A DNA stretch of 64,000 bases from Neogale vison (taxonomy: Eukaryota; Chordata; Mammalia; Carnivora; Mustelidae), in contig NC_058101.1 of the NCBI RefSeq assembly GCF_020171115.1, positions 137,824,001 to 137,888,000 on the forward strand. Direction: 5' to 3'. This document shows, in pieces, positions 1 through 12,140 of this stretch. Both the position numbers and the translations under genes were made by a program. The notes under the pieces are model-generated. The model was not told where the DNA came from. It ran no database searches and worked only from the letters and a program-made list of their open reading frames with translations. Position 1 is the stretch's first letter, and the number at the start of each line of letters is the position of its first letter.

Positions 1-560
1 ATGCTATGCTCTTTATTTCATATATTTCTGTTTTTACATCTGGGATCATTCTTCTAGCTGAAAAATGCTTTAATATTTTCCAACACAGTTATATATGTGA
101 TATATTCTATTATTCACTGTTTGAATAATTCATTTCATCTTCATTCATGGGGGAAATTCTCACTGAGTTTAGAATCTTAGGAATGCAGTTTTTGTTTTGT
201 GTTGGGTAGGCTGATAGATACTATTTCATTTTTTTCTAGTTTCCATTGGTGACTCTCATTGTTTCTCCTTTTAAGGTAATGTCCCCCACCTCATGAATAT
301 TTTAAAAAATATACTTTCTTTTTGTCTGTAGTTTCTACATTCAAGGATGATATACCTAACTTGGTTTTCTTATACTTATTCTGTTTGGACTTCACTGAGA
401 TGTTTAAATTAACAGGATCATGTCTTTCATAATGTTTGTAAAATTATCAGTCATATCTTTAAGTACTCCTTTTGGCCCATTCTCTACACTCCATATGAAA
501 CTCCAGTTATATGTAATTTGACTATCAGACATGCCTCTTATGCACTTTCTTTTTTCTCTC
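1..560. repeat. Old T-rich LINE-like fragment
   Basis: T-rich sequence with phrases that recur at 27.0-28.1 kb in this window (a TTCATCTTCATTC stretch, then a TTTCATTTTTTTCTAGTTTCCATTGGTGACTCTCATTG stretch interrupted by changes). I recognise the pattern as an ancient mammalian L1-family noncoding region, but cannot fix the subfamily or the strand. It runs off the left edge. No open reading frame of interest is present. Confidence 0.4.
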
Positions 561-3456
561 CACCTTTTCAATCAACTCTGAAAATGACCTGAAGCCTGGC
601 AAAACATCATCCACAGCTAGTCCTAGAAAGAAGACCACATTTAAAGGGTAGGAAAGACGAAGACTTGGTTTGGAATCAAATCTCTGCTATAATTAACCAC
701 AAATAGGAAGGACATCACAAGCACAGAGAAGCAAGAGGATCAGATCCCAAATTGGCCACCCCTGGCACTAGGAAAACAAGTCCCTACAACCTCTGGCTTT
801 GAAAAGCAGCAGAGCTTAACTCCACAAGAACTGGAAGGTTATAGGGGACCAAGTCCTTAACCATAAAAAGCCAGAATAATAAATAACTCAACAGAAACCA
901 CAAACAGCAATAGCAGTTTTAAAGGCACCTGGTGTATAAATTAAGGAGATTTATTGACTAATCTTAGGACATGTGTCAAAGGTGCAGAGGTCTACAGGAG
1001 AATTCTCTGGGAAAAAAAAAAAAAAATCCTGGCAGGAACAATTTAGCTTCCCCTCTTTTGGCCTAGATTGCTGAATGCTCTTGGGAGCCAATTCCAAAGT
1101 TCTACCTATACCTTACTAGCACCATGTGCACTACCCTGGGATTCTCCTGCACACCCACCTCACCCAAACTGCTTGCCTTGGCAAGCATTCATCTCAAGGT
1201 GCTTCTGCCGTACTTTACCATCTAGCAGGTAGTCCTGGCTGGAATTAATGCCACTCCAAAGTAAGACCTGCCCCAAGAAGGGGAGAATAACGCCACATAC
1301 CAGTGTGGCCTCACTGGGCATCTTAGCTGGCTGCTCAGGAAGCAAGTCCTCTTTTCAGTGCTACTTGGCTATGGCAGAGATAGACTACAGACAGCTAGGC
1401 TGACTGCCAGTCCTACCCACTAGAGAGCCCATGAACTACAGCCAGGCCTCTCAACACTATGAAGAATAAATTATTCCCAGTGTGTCCACAGCAACAAAGT
1501 AGTCATTGTAGCTGGATGGACTAAAAGGTAAGCCCCATCCACCAACATGTCCACAGTAATAGCGGCTTAGCCAGAAAAGGATGGTATACACAGCTCAAAC
1601 AGGGGATACCCTTAGACACCTGGTTCTGGTGAACAGGGGGTTCTGCTTTAAGGTGTCACAATGACTCCTCTACACCAGGCCACTATTTTTAAGTCTAACA
1701 CACATAGCTGAGTTACCTACATAGAAACAAACACAGAGTTAAACAAATGAGACGATGACCCAATTGAAAGAACAAGACAAAATTGCAGGAAAAGAGCTAA
1801 ATGAAATGAAGATAAACAGTATGTGTAATGAAGATACCAAGTAATGGTCATTAAGATACTCAACTGTGCCTGGAATAAAAAATATACTAGAATCAACAGC
1901 AGAACGCAGGGTGCGGAACAATAGATCAGTGATCTGGTAATGGAAAGCAACCAAATTGAATAGCAAAAAGGATATATTAGAATAGGTTAAAGAAACTCTG
2001 TGACATCATCAAACATAATTACATTCACCAGAAAGAGACAAGGGAACAGAAACCTTATCTGAAGAAATAATACCTGAAAACTTCCCTAATCTGGGAAAGA
2101 AAATATCCAGGTCCAAGAAGCACTAAAAGCACCTAATAAGAAGAACACAGTGAAGTCCAGTCCAAGACACATAATGTATTGAAAAAATGTAATGGCCAAG
2201 AGTATTTTAAAGGCAGCAATTAAAAAGAAAACTTGTTACACACAAATGAAATGCCAGAAGGCTACCATGTGATTTTTTAGCAGAAATTTTGACAGACTGA
2301 AGAAAATGCCATGATATATTCAAAGTGCTGGGAGGGAAAAACAAAAAATAAAACAAAAACAAAAAACACCTACAACAAAGAATATTACATTTTAAAATGT
2401 TATCATTCAGAATTGAAGAGAGTTTCCCAGAAAAGCTGAAGATAAAGAAATCCATCACCACTAAAATCATCTTGCCAGAAATGCTAAAGAAATTCTTTAA
2501 GTGGGGGGGGAAAGTCTCCCATTAGAAGAAAATTATGAAAGAGAAAAAAATTTCGCCAGTAAAGCAAACATATAGTAAAAATAGTAGATTAATCACTTAC
2601 AAAGCCCATACAGAGGCTAAAACACAAAAATAGTAATATCAATTATATCTAGAAAATTTAGTTAAGTAATACACAAAATAAGAAGGCATAAAATATCACA
2701 TAAACACATAAAATGTGGAGATGAGAGTAAATATTTAGTGCCTTTAGAATGTGGTCAATGTGGACAATTAGAATGTGGTCAACCATCAATTTAATTTAGA
2801 CTGCTATATACATGTAATATTATATATAAACCCCATGGAAACCACCAATCAAAAACCTATTATAGCTATACATAAAATAAGAGAAAGGAATCAAAGCATA
2901 ACAGTACAGAAAGCCATCAAGCCACAAAAGAACAAGAAAGAACAGAAAAACTACAAAAACAAGTAACAAAATGGCAATGAATACATACATAACAGTAACT
3001 ACTTTGAAGGTAAATGAACTAAATGCTCCTATCAAAATAAACAGGTGACTAGATGGATTAAAACAAAGACCCATCAGTCTGCTGCCCACAAGACACTCAC
3101 TTCAGACCTACAGACACACAACCTGAAATTGAAGGAATGGGGAAAAAAGGTGTTCCACACAAATGGAAGGGGGAAAAAAAGCTGAGATAGCAATACTTAC
3201 ATCAACAACAATAGACTTTAAAACAGAGACTAGCAAAATATAAAGAAGTATGTTATATAATGACAAAGGGATCAATCCAACAAAAGGATGTAACAATTAC
3301 AAATATCCATGCATTCAATATAGGAGCACCTAAATACATAAAGCAAATATTAACAGACATAAAAGGAGAAATTGACAGTAATCTTTAATAGGGGATTTCG
3401 ATACTTTATATACATCAATAGGCAGATAATCCAGACAGAAAATCAACAAGGAAACA

Positions 3457-3654
3457 GTGGCTTTCAATGACACACTAGACCAAATGGCATTAACAGATTT
3501 ATGCAGAACATTTCACCCAAAACCAGCAGAATACTATTGTTTTCAAATGTATACAAAATCCAGAATAGATCATATGTTAAGCCACACAATCAATCTTAAT
3601 AAGTTTAAGAAGATAAAATTATATCAGGTATTTTTCCTGACCACAAAAATATGA
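3457..3654 (+). pseudogene. L1 ORF2 remnant (endonuclease end)
   Basis: A 65-codon open stretch matches the L1 ORF2 region just after the endonuclease active-site block: a DTLDQMALTDL phrase followed by FHPKPAEYY and RIDHMLSH. L1 ORF2 normally exceeds 1200 codons, so this is a surviving window in a decayed gene, flanked by stop codons in the same L1. It is not a host gene. Confidence 0.7.
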
Positions 3655-4632
3655 AATTAGAAATCGATTATAAGATAAAAATGGGGAGGGAAACCCACAA
3701 ACATGCAGAGGCTATAAAACATGTGACTAAACAATGGGCCAACGAAGAAATCAAAAAGAAAATTTTTTTTTTTTAAATGAAGGCAAATGAAAATGAAAAC
3801 ACAATGGAATGAGACCTTTGGGATGCAGCAATACCAGTTCTAAGAGAGGAATTTATAGTGATGCAGGTTTTCCTCATGAAATAAGAAAAGTCTCAAACAA
3901 CATAACATTACACCTAAAGGAACTAGAAAAAGTTCAAAGTGAATTGAAAAATGGAAATAGAGATTACAATGGAAATAAAAGACAAAAACAACAAAAAACA
4001 ATTTGATAAACATTTATCCAGACTCATTAAGGAAAAAGGAGGACTCAAATAAAAATTCAGAAATGAAGGAGAAATAACTACCACAGAAACACAAGAATTA
4101 TAAGAGATTATGAAAAATTATATGTAAATAAATTGGACAACCTAGAAGAAATGAATAAATTCCTAGAAACACAAAATCTCCCAAATTGAATTAGGAAAAG
4201 TAGAAAATTTGAACAAACCCTATTACTTGTAAGAAAATTGAATTTCTAATAGAAAAAACTCCCCCTCAAAAAAAATGGTTTCACAGGTAAATTCTATAAA
4301 AAGAAGAGTAAATATCTGTTGTCAAACTATTGTCAAACTACTCCAAAAATTAAGAGGAAAGAAAACTAGCAATTTCATTCTACAAGACTGGCATTACCCT
4401 GATACCAAAACCAAAGAAACCACAAAAAAGAAAAAAAAATGAATACTACAGACCAATATCCCTGATGAACATAGACACAAAAATCTTCAACAAAATATCA
4501 ACAAAGAGAATTCATGAATATTTTAAAGGACCATTCACCCAGTTAAGTAGGATTTATTCCAGGGATGTAATGGTGGTTCATTGTTCACAAGTCAACCAAT
4601 CTGATACATCACATTAATAAGTGGAATGATGA

Positions 4633-4834
4633 TGGAGCACCTGAGTAGCTCAGCAGTTAAATGTCTGCCTTCAGCTCAGGTCATGATCCCAGTGTCATGG
4701 ATCAAGCCCCACACTGGGCTCCCTGCTTAGTGGGAAGTCTTCTTCTGCCTCTGCCCTCCCCACCCCCCAACTCGTGCAATCTCCTTGGTTCATTCTCTCT
4801 CTCTCAAATAAATAAACAAAATATTTTTAAAAAG
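4633..4834 (+). mobile_element. Can-SINE (SINEC), first of a tandem pair
   Basis: tRNA-derived carnivore SINE, head GGAGCACCTGAGTAGCTCAG, pyrimidine-rich 3' half and an AAATAAATAAACAAAAT tail. It is diverged from the young consensus. It sits inside L1 ORF2. The 10-base duplication GGAATGATGA lies just before it (4623-4632) and again after the second SINE (5038-5047), so the pair shares one outer target duplication. Confidence 0.9.
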
Positions 4835-5037
4835 GAGGAGCACCTGGGTGCTTCATTCGTTAAGCATGATTCTGGAATCCTGGGATCCATCCCACATTGG
4901 GCTCCCTGCTCAGTGGGAAGCCTGTTTCTCCCTCTCCCACTCTCCCTGCTTTCATTCCCTCTCTTGTTGTCTCTCTCTCTGTCAAATAAATAAATAAAAT
5001 ATTTTTAAAAAATTTAAAAATAAATAAATAAATAAAA
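4835..5037 (+). mobile_element. Can-SINE, second of a tandem pair
   Basis: Head GGAGCACCTGGGTGCTTCATTCG, body TCCTGGGATCCATCCC (B-box area) and a long AAATAAATAAATAAAAT tail with further (TAAA) units. It follows the first SINE directly, and the shared duplication GGAATGATGA ends the pair at 5038-5047. After it, L1 ORF2 resumes in register of similarity (ATCACCTCAACACATG). Confidence 0.9.
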
Positions 5038-5341
5038 GGAATGATGAAAAACATATATAATCACCTCAACACATGAAGAGAAAGCATTTGACAGAATATA
5101 ACATCTATGCGTGACAAAAACTCTCAATCAACAAAGTGGGTTTAGAGAACCATGCCTCAGTAAAAAAAAAAAAAAAAAAAGGCCACATATGAAAAACACA
5201 GAGCTAACATCATACATACTCCACAGGGAAAACTAAAAAGTTTTCTCTAAAATCAGCAAAAAGACAAGGACGTCTAATCCCACCACTTATATTCAACATA
5301 ATAGTGAAAATCCCAGCTGGAGCAATGAGACAAGAAATAAA

Positions 5342-5712
5342 TCACCATGTGGAGTATAAGAAATAGGCACAGGATCATAGGGGGAGGAAGGGAAAACTGA
5401 ATGAGAAGAAATCAGAGAGGAAGATAAACCATGAGAGAACCTTGACTCTGGAAAACAAAGTGAGAGTTGTGGAAAGGGTGAGTGGGAGGATGTGGTAACA
5501 GGATCATGGGCATTAAGGAGGACTAGAGAGGTGATGAGCACTGGGTGTTGTATGCAACTAGCGAATCACTGAACACTACTTCAAACACTAATGGTGATGC
5601 GTTGGCTAACTGAATTTAATTTTAAAAAGTGGGGCAAAATGATCAGAAAGAAAGAAAGGAAGGAAGGAAGGAAGGAAGGCAGGCAGGCAGGCAGGCAGAA
5701 AGAAAGAAAGAA
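5342..5712 (+). mobile_element. L1 3'-end fragment (carnivore type) with microsatellite tail
   Basis: A 5'-truncated L1 3'UTR with the phrases ACCATGAGAGAACCTTGACTC, GGGCATTAAGGAGG, GAGCACTGGGTGTTGTATGC and GAATCACTGAACACTAC, typical of carnivore L1 3' ends. Its tail is a compound tract (GAAA)n(GGAA)n(GGCA)n(GAAA)n at about 5646-5711. Host L1 ORF2 sequence continues on both sides (AGACAAGAAATAAA before, CATCCAAATTGG after), so this is an insertion into the older L1. Confidence 0.8.
5646..5711. repeat. Compound tetranucleotide microsatellite
   Basis: Runs in order of GAAA, GGAA, GGCA and again GAAA units, about 66 bases. It probably grew from the poly(A) tail of the L1 fragment it follows. 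Likely length-variable between individuals (inference). Confidence 0.9.
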
Positions 5713-6705
5713 AACACATCCAAATTGGTAAGGAGAAAGTAAAACCTCACTATTTGCAGATAACATGATACTATATATGGAAAACCCTAAAACTCCACCA
5801 AAAAGCCAATTAGAATAATTGAATTCCATAAAGTCGCAGGATACAAAATTAACATACAGAAATCTGTTGCATTTCTATATACTAATGAGGTAGTAGAACG
5901 CGAAACTAAGGAAACAATGCAATTTGCACATGCACCAAAACAAAACAAAAAATACTTGGGAATAAATTTAACCAGGGAGGTGAAATACTGCAAAAACTAA
6001 CACTGAGGAAAACAATTATAAATTATACAAACAAATAGAAAGATACACCCTGCTTGTAGATAGGATGAATATTGTTAAAATGTCAAAACAATCTCCAGAC
6101 TCAGTGCAAGTCCTATCAAAATACAAATAATATTTTTCATAGAACTAGAACAAAAAAAAATTCCCAAAATTTGTATGGAATCACCGAAAACCTCAAATGG
6201 CTAAAGCAATGCTGAGTAAGAGGAACAAAGCTGGAGATAGAAAAATCCCACATTTTGAAATAAACTATAACACTATAATAATCAAAATGGTATAGTACTG
6301 GCACAATAACAGACACAGAAGTCGGTGGAACAGGATAGGGAGCCGAGAAATAAACCCACGTCTTTATAGTTAATTAACGTACGACAAGGAAGGCAAGAAT
6401 ATACAGTGGGGAGAGATACTGGACCACTTTTCTACATCATACACAAAAATAAACTCAAAATGGATTAAAGACCTAAATGTGGGATCTGAAACTATAAAAC
6501 TGCTAAAAGAAAATGCAGGTAGTAATGTTTTGGAGATCAACCTTAGTAACATATTTATGGATATGTCTCCTCGGGTAAGGGAAATAAAAGTAAAAATAAA
6601 CTACTGGAACTATATCAAAATTAAGTTTTTGCACAGAAAAAAATGTAAATTGAGAAGGCAACCTACTAAATACATCTTCAAATAATATATCCAGTAAGTT
6701 ACATG

Positions 6706-7146
6706 GTATTGAGATTTTAATTTTCCAAGATCTATAATTATAAAATAAATTACCCAATATTCAAAACCATATATATGTACATATATATAATAGAAAAATA
6801 AATATATGAAAATATAAAAGAATATAATGGACCAGTGTAATTAAGTGTAGTTGGGGACCTCTGCTTTTATTTTGAAAGCCAACTCATAAGCAAGGTTTTT
6901 TTTTTTTTTAATAATTGGAATCAAGAGAAAGTCTATTAAAAATGTTTTCAAGCACGACTATTAAAATGACAAGAGAAACAGCAGAGTATGTATTATTTGT
7001 GTTTTAAAGGCCTCTGCTAAAAATTCTTAGTTACTACTGCTAACTCTGTAAATGAGACTACATCATCTCAGTGCAGGGCATCAGTACTATTGTTAAATCC
7101 ATATCCAAAATAAAAAAAAAAATCTCTATTAAAAATAATGAAATTG
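6706..7146. other. No gene seen
   Basis: AT-rich DNA after the broken L1, with a short (TA)-rich patch at 6765-6800 and poly(T) at 6896-6911. No repeat family or coding signal recognised. Confidence 0.5.
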
Positions 7147-7337
7147 GGGGCCTGGGTGGCTCAGTGGGTTAAAGCCTATGCCTTCGGCTCAGGTCATGAT
7201 CCCAGCATCCTGGAATCGAGCCCCGCTTTGGGCTCTCTGCTCCGTGGGGAGCCTGCTTCCCCCTCTCTCTCTGCCTGCCTCTCTGCCTACTTGAGATCTC
7301 TGTCTGTCAAATAAATAAATGAAATCTTAAAAAATAT
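7147..7337 (+). mobile_element. Can-SINE, near young consensus
   Basis: Full-length SINE starting GGGGCCTGGGTGGCTCAGTG, A-box region TGGCTCAGTGGG, B-box-like GGAATCGAGCCCC, then the CTGCCTGCCTCTCTGCC half and an (AAATA) tail. Flanks AATGAAATTG (7137-7146) and GATAAAATTG (7340-7349) form an imperfect target duplication. Confidence 0.93.
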
Positions 7338-7404
7338 ATGATAAAATTGATTCTGATGTTTGACATATGTGGTTTAACCTACAACATGGGTCAAAAAGTA
7401 AATA

Positions 7405-7513
7405 GCAGGGAGCCTGTTTTCCCCCTTCTCTCTCTCTGCCTGCCTCTCTGCCTACTTGTGATCTTGGCCAAATAAATGAATAGAATCTTAAAAAAATAAT
7501 AAAACTCCTTTAA
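7405..7513 (+). mobile_element. 5'-truncated Can-SINE with perfect duplication
   Basis: Only the 3' half is present, starting at GCAGGGAGCCTG, with the CTGCCTGCCTCTCTGCCTAC block and an A-rich tail. The flanking 12-base sequence AAAAAGTAAATA occurs exactly at 7393-7404 and 7514-7525, showing that the truncation arose during insertion, not by later deletion. Confidence 0.88.
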
Positions 7514-7653
7514 AAAAAGTAAATATCACACTGTCATTAAATATAAACATTCATATTTTATAAGGCTGCATTATTTAGTTCAGAAGATAAATGGAAAGTT
7601 ACAACTTTCTAGGAATTTCAGAGCAACTGAATGTGTTAACAAAACTACATGCA

Positions 7654-7812
7654 GGGACGCCTGAGTGGCTCAGTTGGTTAAGCAGCTGCCTTCGGCTCAG
7701 GTCATGATCCCAGTGTCCTAGGATCAAGTCCCACATCAGGTTCCTTGCTCAGCAGGAAGCCTGCTTCTCCCTCTGCCTCTGCCTGCCACTCTGTCTGCCT
7801 GTGCTCACTCTA
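7654..7812 (+). mobile_element. Can-SINE, 3' end missing
   Basis: Head GGGACGCCTGAGTGGCTCAG through CTGTCTGCCTGTGCTCACTC, then an abrupt change to T-rich DNA without an A tail. No duplication is visible, so the 3' end was probably lost by deletion. Confidence 0.85.
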
Positions 7813-8530
7813 TATTGTATTGTATGCTTGATGCAAAACCATCATCTTGGAATGGAACTTCCTCTTCACTTTTAGGCTTCCTTTTTTTCCTAATTTCTAT
7901 TTCTGGTACCCCATTTTTTCCATTTTCTTACTTTATTCCATTTATTACGAAGAGAATGAGAACTTTTTTAGGACTTACATGTTTGAAAATGATTTTCTTC
8001 TATCTTATATATGATTGATATAATTCCTGTTCATAAAACCTGGGTTTAACAGTTTAACTTTGCCAGGTTTTAATACACTTCTTTCTTCTGAAATTCAGGT
8101 CCTTCATTTCTTGGAATTTAAAAAATTATTTTATTGTATACTATTTCTTCTCTACTTTCTCCATTCAATCTATCTGAAATTATTTAGGCAGCTACACTGC
8201 TAGACTGTCACCCTAATTTTATTGTTCTACTTTCCATCTTCTTTTAAGGTTTACTAAGACATTTTCTTAATCTTTTATTCCAAACTTTTAGAAAATTGTA
8301 GTTTTGTTACTATAGTTTTAATTCCAAGATCTTTTTGTTCCCTGCATATTCCTTTGCATAGTGTTTAACTCTTGTTTCATTGTTACAATATATTCTTTCT
8401 TTGTGGTGATATTAATGATTTAATTCCCTTCTCCTTCATTGATTTATTTCATACAGTTTTTTCTATTTTCCCAATTTAGCTCATATCTTTCATGATATTT
8501 ATTACTTGTTTTTCTGTTCATAATCAACAG
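7813..8530. repeat. T-rich, possibly ancient repeat
   Basis: T-rich block with phrases such as CCAAGATCTTTTTGTTCCCTG and GATATTAATGATTTAATTCC that resemble an ancient interspersed LINE-like repeat. I cannot assign the family. A 67-codon open stretch at 7815-8018 has no recognisable domain and starts in SINE remnant sequence; I do not call it a gene. Confidence 0.3.
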
Positions 8531-8861
8531 TGGTAAATTACAAAAAATAAATCACAAATCTAAATTGTAGAATATGACATGCTACGACAAAGAAAGTGAA
8601 AAAAGGGATAAGAAAACAAGGAATTAAGGGAAAAAAATGGAAAATTACTTATGATGCAATATGAACCCTCATCACAATGTCCCATATCTTCAAAAATATG
8701 TGTAAATAATAAATTTTGGCTCTCTGAAAACTGAGGAAAAATGAGTTTTACCCTGGTTGCTGGAAAAAGAAATGTAAATATGATCAGACAGCTGCAAGGA
8801 GTCAAAAGGAAAACAGACAAAAATAAACTGATCTAAACCTCTAATAAGAGTACTCCAGTTT
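8531..8861. other. No gene seen
   Basis: AT-rich unique-looking sequence. An 86-codon open stretch on the minus strand (8560-8820) has no domain, no splice context and low-complexity hydrophobic composition. Confidence 0.5.
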
Positions 8862-9064
8862 GGGGGCACCTGGGTAGCTCAGTGGGTTAATTGTCTGCCT
8901 TCTGATCCAGTCATGATCTCAGAGTCCTGGGATTGATCCCCACATCAGGCTCCTTGCTCAGCAGGGAGTCTGCTTATCCTTCTGTCCCTCACCCCCCTCT
9001 CTCTTTCTCTGAAATAAATAAAATCTTTAAAGAAAAATAAACAAACAAACAAACAAACCCCCAA
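8862..9064 (+). mobile_element. Can-SINE with (CAAA) tail
   Basis: Head GGGGGCACCTGGGTAGCTCAG, body CCTGGGATTGATCCCC, and the older CTGTCCCTCACCCCCCTC 3' half. The tail evolved to (ACAA)n at about 9040-9060. CAGTTTGG before (8856-8863) and CTAGTTTGG after (9067-9075) are a weak duplication. Confidence 0.9.
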
Positions 9065-11356
9065 AACTAGTTTGGTTTTGGAGTATCACAGTTAATAGAA
9101 TTAGAGTTGAAGCAAAAATAACCAAATTTCCAGAACACAACGGGCCTCAAGCTAGCATCTGGTTTATATTCACATGGAGTAATCATTCTTCATCACAATA
9201 GTAACAACAATAATTTAATTATTTTTCACAGCTTATTCAGTAGCCATTATGAAAGAAATAGTGGTTTCTTTTTAGATTTCATTTCAATACTAAAATGATA
9301 AACTTCTCATTCTAATACATGTGCAATTATTAATGGAAACTTTTAATTTTTTTTGCACAGCATTGTAAGGTGTTCTTCATTGTTTTAAATGGATACAGTT
9401 GTATTTTTTTTAACTCTATTCTGCATGGCCAAAAGAATATTAAAATATTTCTTTCTCCTAGAAAATTATGATCTTTGAAGAAATCAGGGACTCAAAAAAT
9501 TAATGTAGTCTCTTACATAATAAATATCTGCCTCTATAATTGAAAAACTTTCATATGTATGCATTTGTGTATATGCACATAAAGTTCTATAAAACCTTTA
9601 ATAATTATACTAATAGGTAATTTACTAAGATCATAAAGATTTCAAGCATTTAGCCATATTTCTGAAAGTGCTCCTTTGTTATCATAAAATGAACACACTG
9701 AAGAGCTTATTTCAATAAGCTTTGCATCTGTTTTCTATATTAAACAACTAAGATACAAAATTGTTTTTGAAAATTACGTTTTAACATGAAGATTCACTTA
9801 TTATTATACTAATGGTGTCTTGTATTTGTATGAGTATAAACTTAATTCCTAATTCAAATTTAATCACTTTTTTAAAAATCCCAAATCAGAATAAAAGTCT
9901 GCATTTGGCTTCCACAATTTAAAAAGACATTGAGAAAATGAAAATCATTGAGCAAACCCCCCAAAACTGATTAACTTTTACATTTAGACCTAGTTAATTG
10001 AGACCAGATCAGTAAGTTAACAGATCAACTTAAAGAATTAGTTTTCACGTGGGATCAGTTAATATTTATTTTCTCTAAGGATTAAATTAGGAAAAGAAAA
10101 ATGGAGTATAACATGAGGGTTCAAATTAGAAAGAACAAAATTTCCTAAAATTTCAGAGTTATAAATATCACAAAAGACATATTTGAAGCTGCAAATTGCC
10201 CTTGAAGATGCTAAGACTAACCCTCACCTATAATCTAAGTAGGATAATATATGTGGCTTTACCTGCCAAAAATTGTACAGTAAAGGTAGCTGTATCTTAA
10301 CATTGTGATATAATAACAAGCTATAGCTGAGGATTCTTTATGTATTTTTTGTTGTTAATAAAGAAGGTTAGAAATTTTTATTGTGAAATTAAAAGATTTA
10401 TTGAGTCTCCTAGTCCAGGCTCTTGCCACAAGATGCTTGTTCTCTTTGTTATAGAATGGGCTGAAAATAAATTTTAATCTTGAAAAATAGTTCTATAGTT
10501 TCTGTTAAAGAATTCAAAATTCACATAAGAGCATAATTTCTCTTTTTTAATAATTTAAATGGCATTTGTCCAATTCAATTTTAAAATAAAAATTTTTAAA
10601 TTAATATTCATAAAATTTTTATACATTAAATTAGTTCATATTTAATCTTCTGATTATTTCTTCCCCAATACAATCAGTTCATTTATTAGAAGTAAATCTA
10701 GGTATCATTAATTCCATTTGTTTTACAGGGAGTCCTTATAGGAATGCAAATTATCATAAGAATTATTAAAAACTGTAAGACTGTGAATAGGGAGGTGGCA
10801 AATATTTGAATAAGACATTGTGATCCGAGGAAGAAAATATATGTTTATATTGGATTTTCTTATCTTCTCAATCACTTATTTGCTCCTGGGAATTGCCTGC
10901 CACATAATTTCTAATACTTCTCAGAAGTTTAAAGATGTCACCTATGTGTTTTTATTTTTCTTTTACTTCAGTTCTAAGTATTATTTGTGGTTGCTAAGAC
11001 CTACCTGTTTATATTTTATAGCATACTACTGCGAAATCTACTACTAGGATATTAGTTAATATTTAGGCAATATATCCAAGTGACAATAGCCAAATAAAAT
11101 TTTTTCTTCATTAACTTATAATACTTTTTCCTATATTCAGAATTATATCAGGTCTTTCATATATTTGGTACCTTAATCATTCCTATAATCTCAAAGTCTT
11201 TTATAAAATAATATCCATAAAAATACATTTAAGGCATCATCAAAATTTCAATCTATTCTTAAGCAGTCTGCAAGTTCTTAATGAAGGACTGGGTTTATGT
11301 TTAGAAGACTTGTGCAAAAAATTAAAATATAATAATAGTATTATATTACTGGGATT
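9065..11356. other. AT-rich unique block, no gene seen
   Basis: About 2.3 kb in which I recognise no SINE or L1. Open stretches are short, for example 75 codons at 10820-11047, hydrophobic and without splice sites or domains. Could hold conserved noncoding elements, which cannot be judged from one sequence. Confidence 0.5.
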
Positions 11357-11680
11357 CTGTTACATATACCTATGTTTATATAGTATTCTTATATTATTTT
11401 ATATTATAGTATTCTTATATTGTCAGATAGGTATTATAGTATTCTTTATATTATAAAGTTATAGTATTCTTATATTATCAGATAGGTAAACCTTGAAATT
11501 AATCAAGCATATGTCAAAAAAATGTGAAATGATACTTTTCCTTTCTGTTACATATACCTATGTTTATATAGTATTCTTATATTATCTTATATTATAGTAT
11601 TCTTATATTATCATATAGGTAAACCTTGAAATTAATCAAGCATATGTCAAAAAATGTGAAATGATACTTTTCCTTTCTGT
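11357..11680. repeat. Local tandem duplication, two unequal copies
   Basis: Copy 1 (11357-11544, 188 bp) and copy 2 (11545-11680, 136 bp) both begin CTGTTACATATACCTATG and end GATACTTTTCCTTT. They share GGTAAACCTTGAAATTAATC almost unchanged. The length difference is extra internal TAGTATTCTTATATTA-type repetition in copy 1. No transposon ends are seen. Confidence 0.85.
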
Positions 11681-11689
11681 AGGTTTTGA

Positions 11690-12140
11690 AGGTTTTCTCT
11701 TTGTTTAGATCATCACAGGATTTTTTTGGTTCTTTATTTTTGGACATGGTGAATCACATCAATTGATGTTAAAATCTTAAACCCAGCTTGCCTTTCTGAG
11801 ATAAACTCTACTTCATCATTATGTACTATCTTTCATATGTATTGCTACTTTTCATATATTAAAATTTTATTAAAGACATTTACATTTAGATTACTGAGTT
11901 ATACTGATATAAATTTTTCTTGTTATGTCTTTGGTTTTACCATAGGGCAATGCTATTCTCAAAATAAACTTTTTCTTCCTTTAACTTTTGAAAATTTTTA
12001 TCAATGATTGTTATATTTTTGATACTATTTGATGTATGTTAGCGGTGAAGCCAAATTTTTGTCAGATTTTATTTATGGGAAGCTTTTAATTATTAATTTA
12101 AATGTTTTACCTTTACCTAATTAATTTAAATACACTAGAT
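11690..12140 (-). mobile_element. L1 ORF2 fragment, antisense
   Basis: Read on the plus strand this is the complement of L1 reverse transcriptase sequence: GGTGAATCACATCAATTGAT, GCTTGCCTTTCTGAGATAAA, ACCATAGGGCAATGCTATTC, and a TTTATTTATGGGAAGCTTTT end. It is highly diverged, with neither ORF open nor a 3' tail in view. Flanked on the left by the tandem duplication. Confidence 0.7.

Larger units (their letters stand above)
560..6705 (+). mobile_element. Old L1 retrotransposon, 5'UTR to ORF2, 3' end lost
   Basis: A sense-strand L1 that can be followed through its parts. The 5'UTR-like region (about 560-1700) contains a CTCTGGCTTTGAAAAGCAGC phrase. The ORF1-like region is at about 1720-2510 and includes ACTTCCCTAATCTGGGAAAG and CATGATATATTCAAAGTGCT. 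An inter-ORF stretch follows. ORF2 runs from about 3300, with endonuclease end near 3460-3640, reverse transcriptase near 4380-5870, and C-terminal part to about 6700 (AATATATCCAGTAAG-like). It stops short of the 3'UTR and has no poly(A). All reading frames are broken by stops and indels, so it is a dead copy. It is interrupted by two SINEs (4633-5037) and an L1 3'-end fragment (5342-5712). The subfamily resembles L1MA/L1MB, not checked. Confidence 0.85.
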
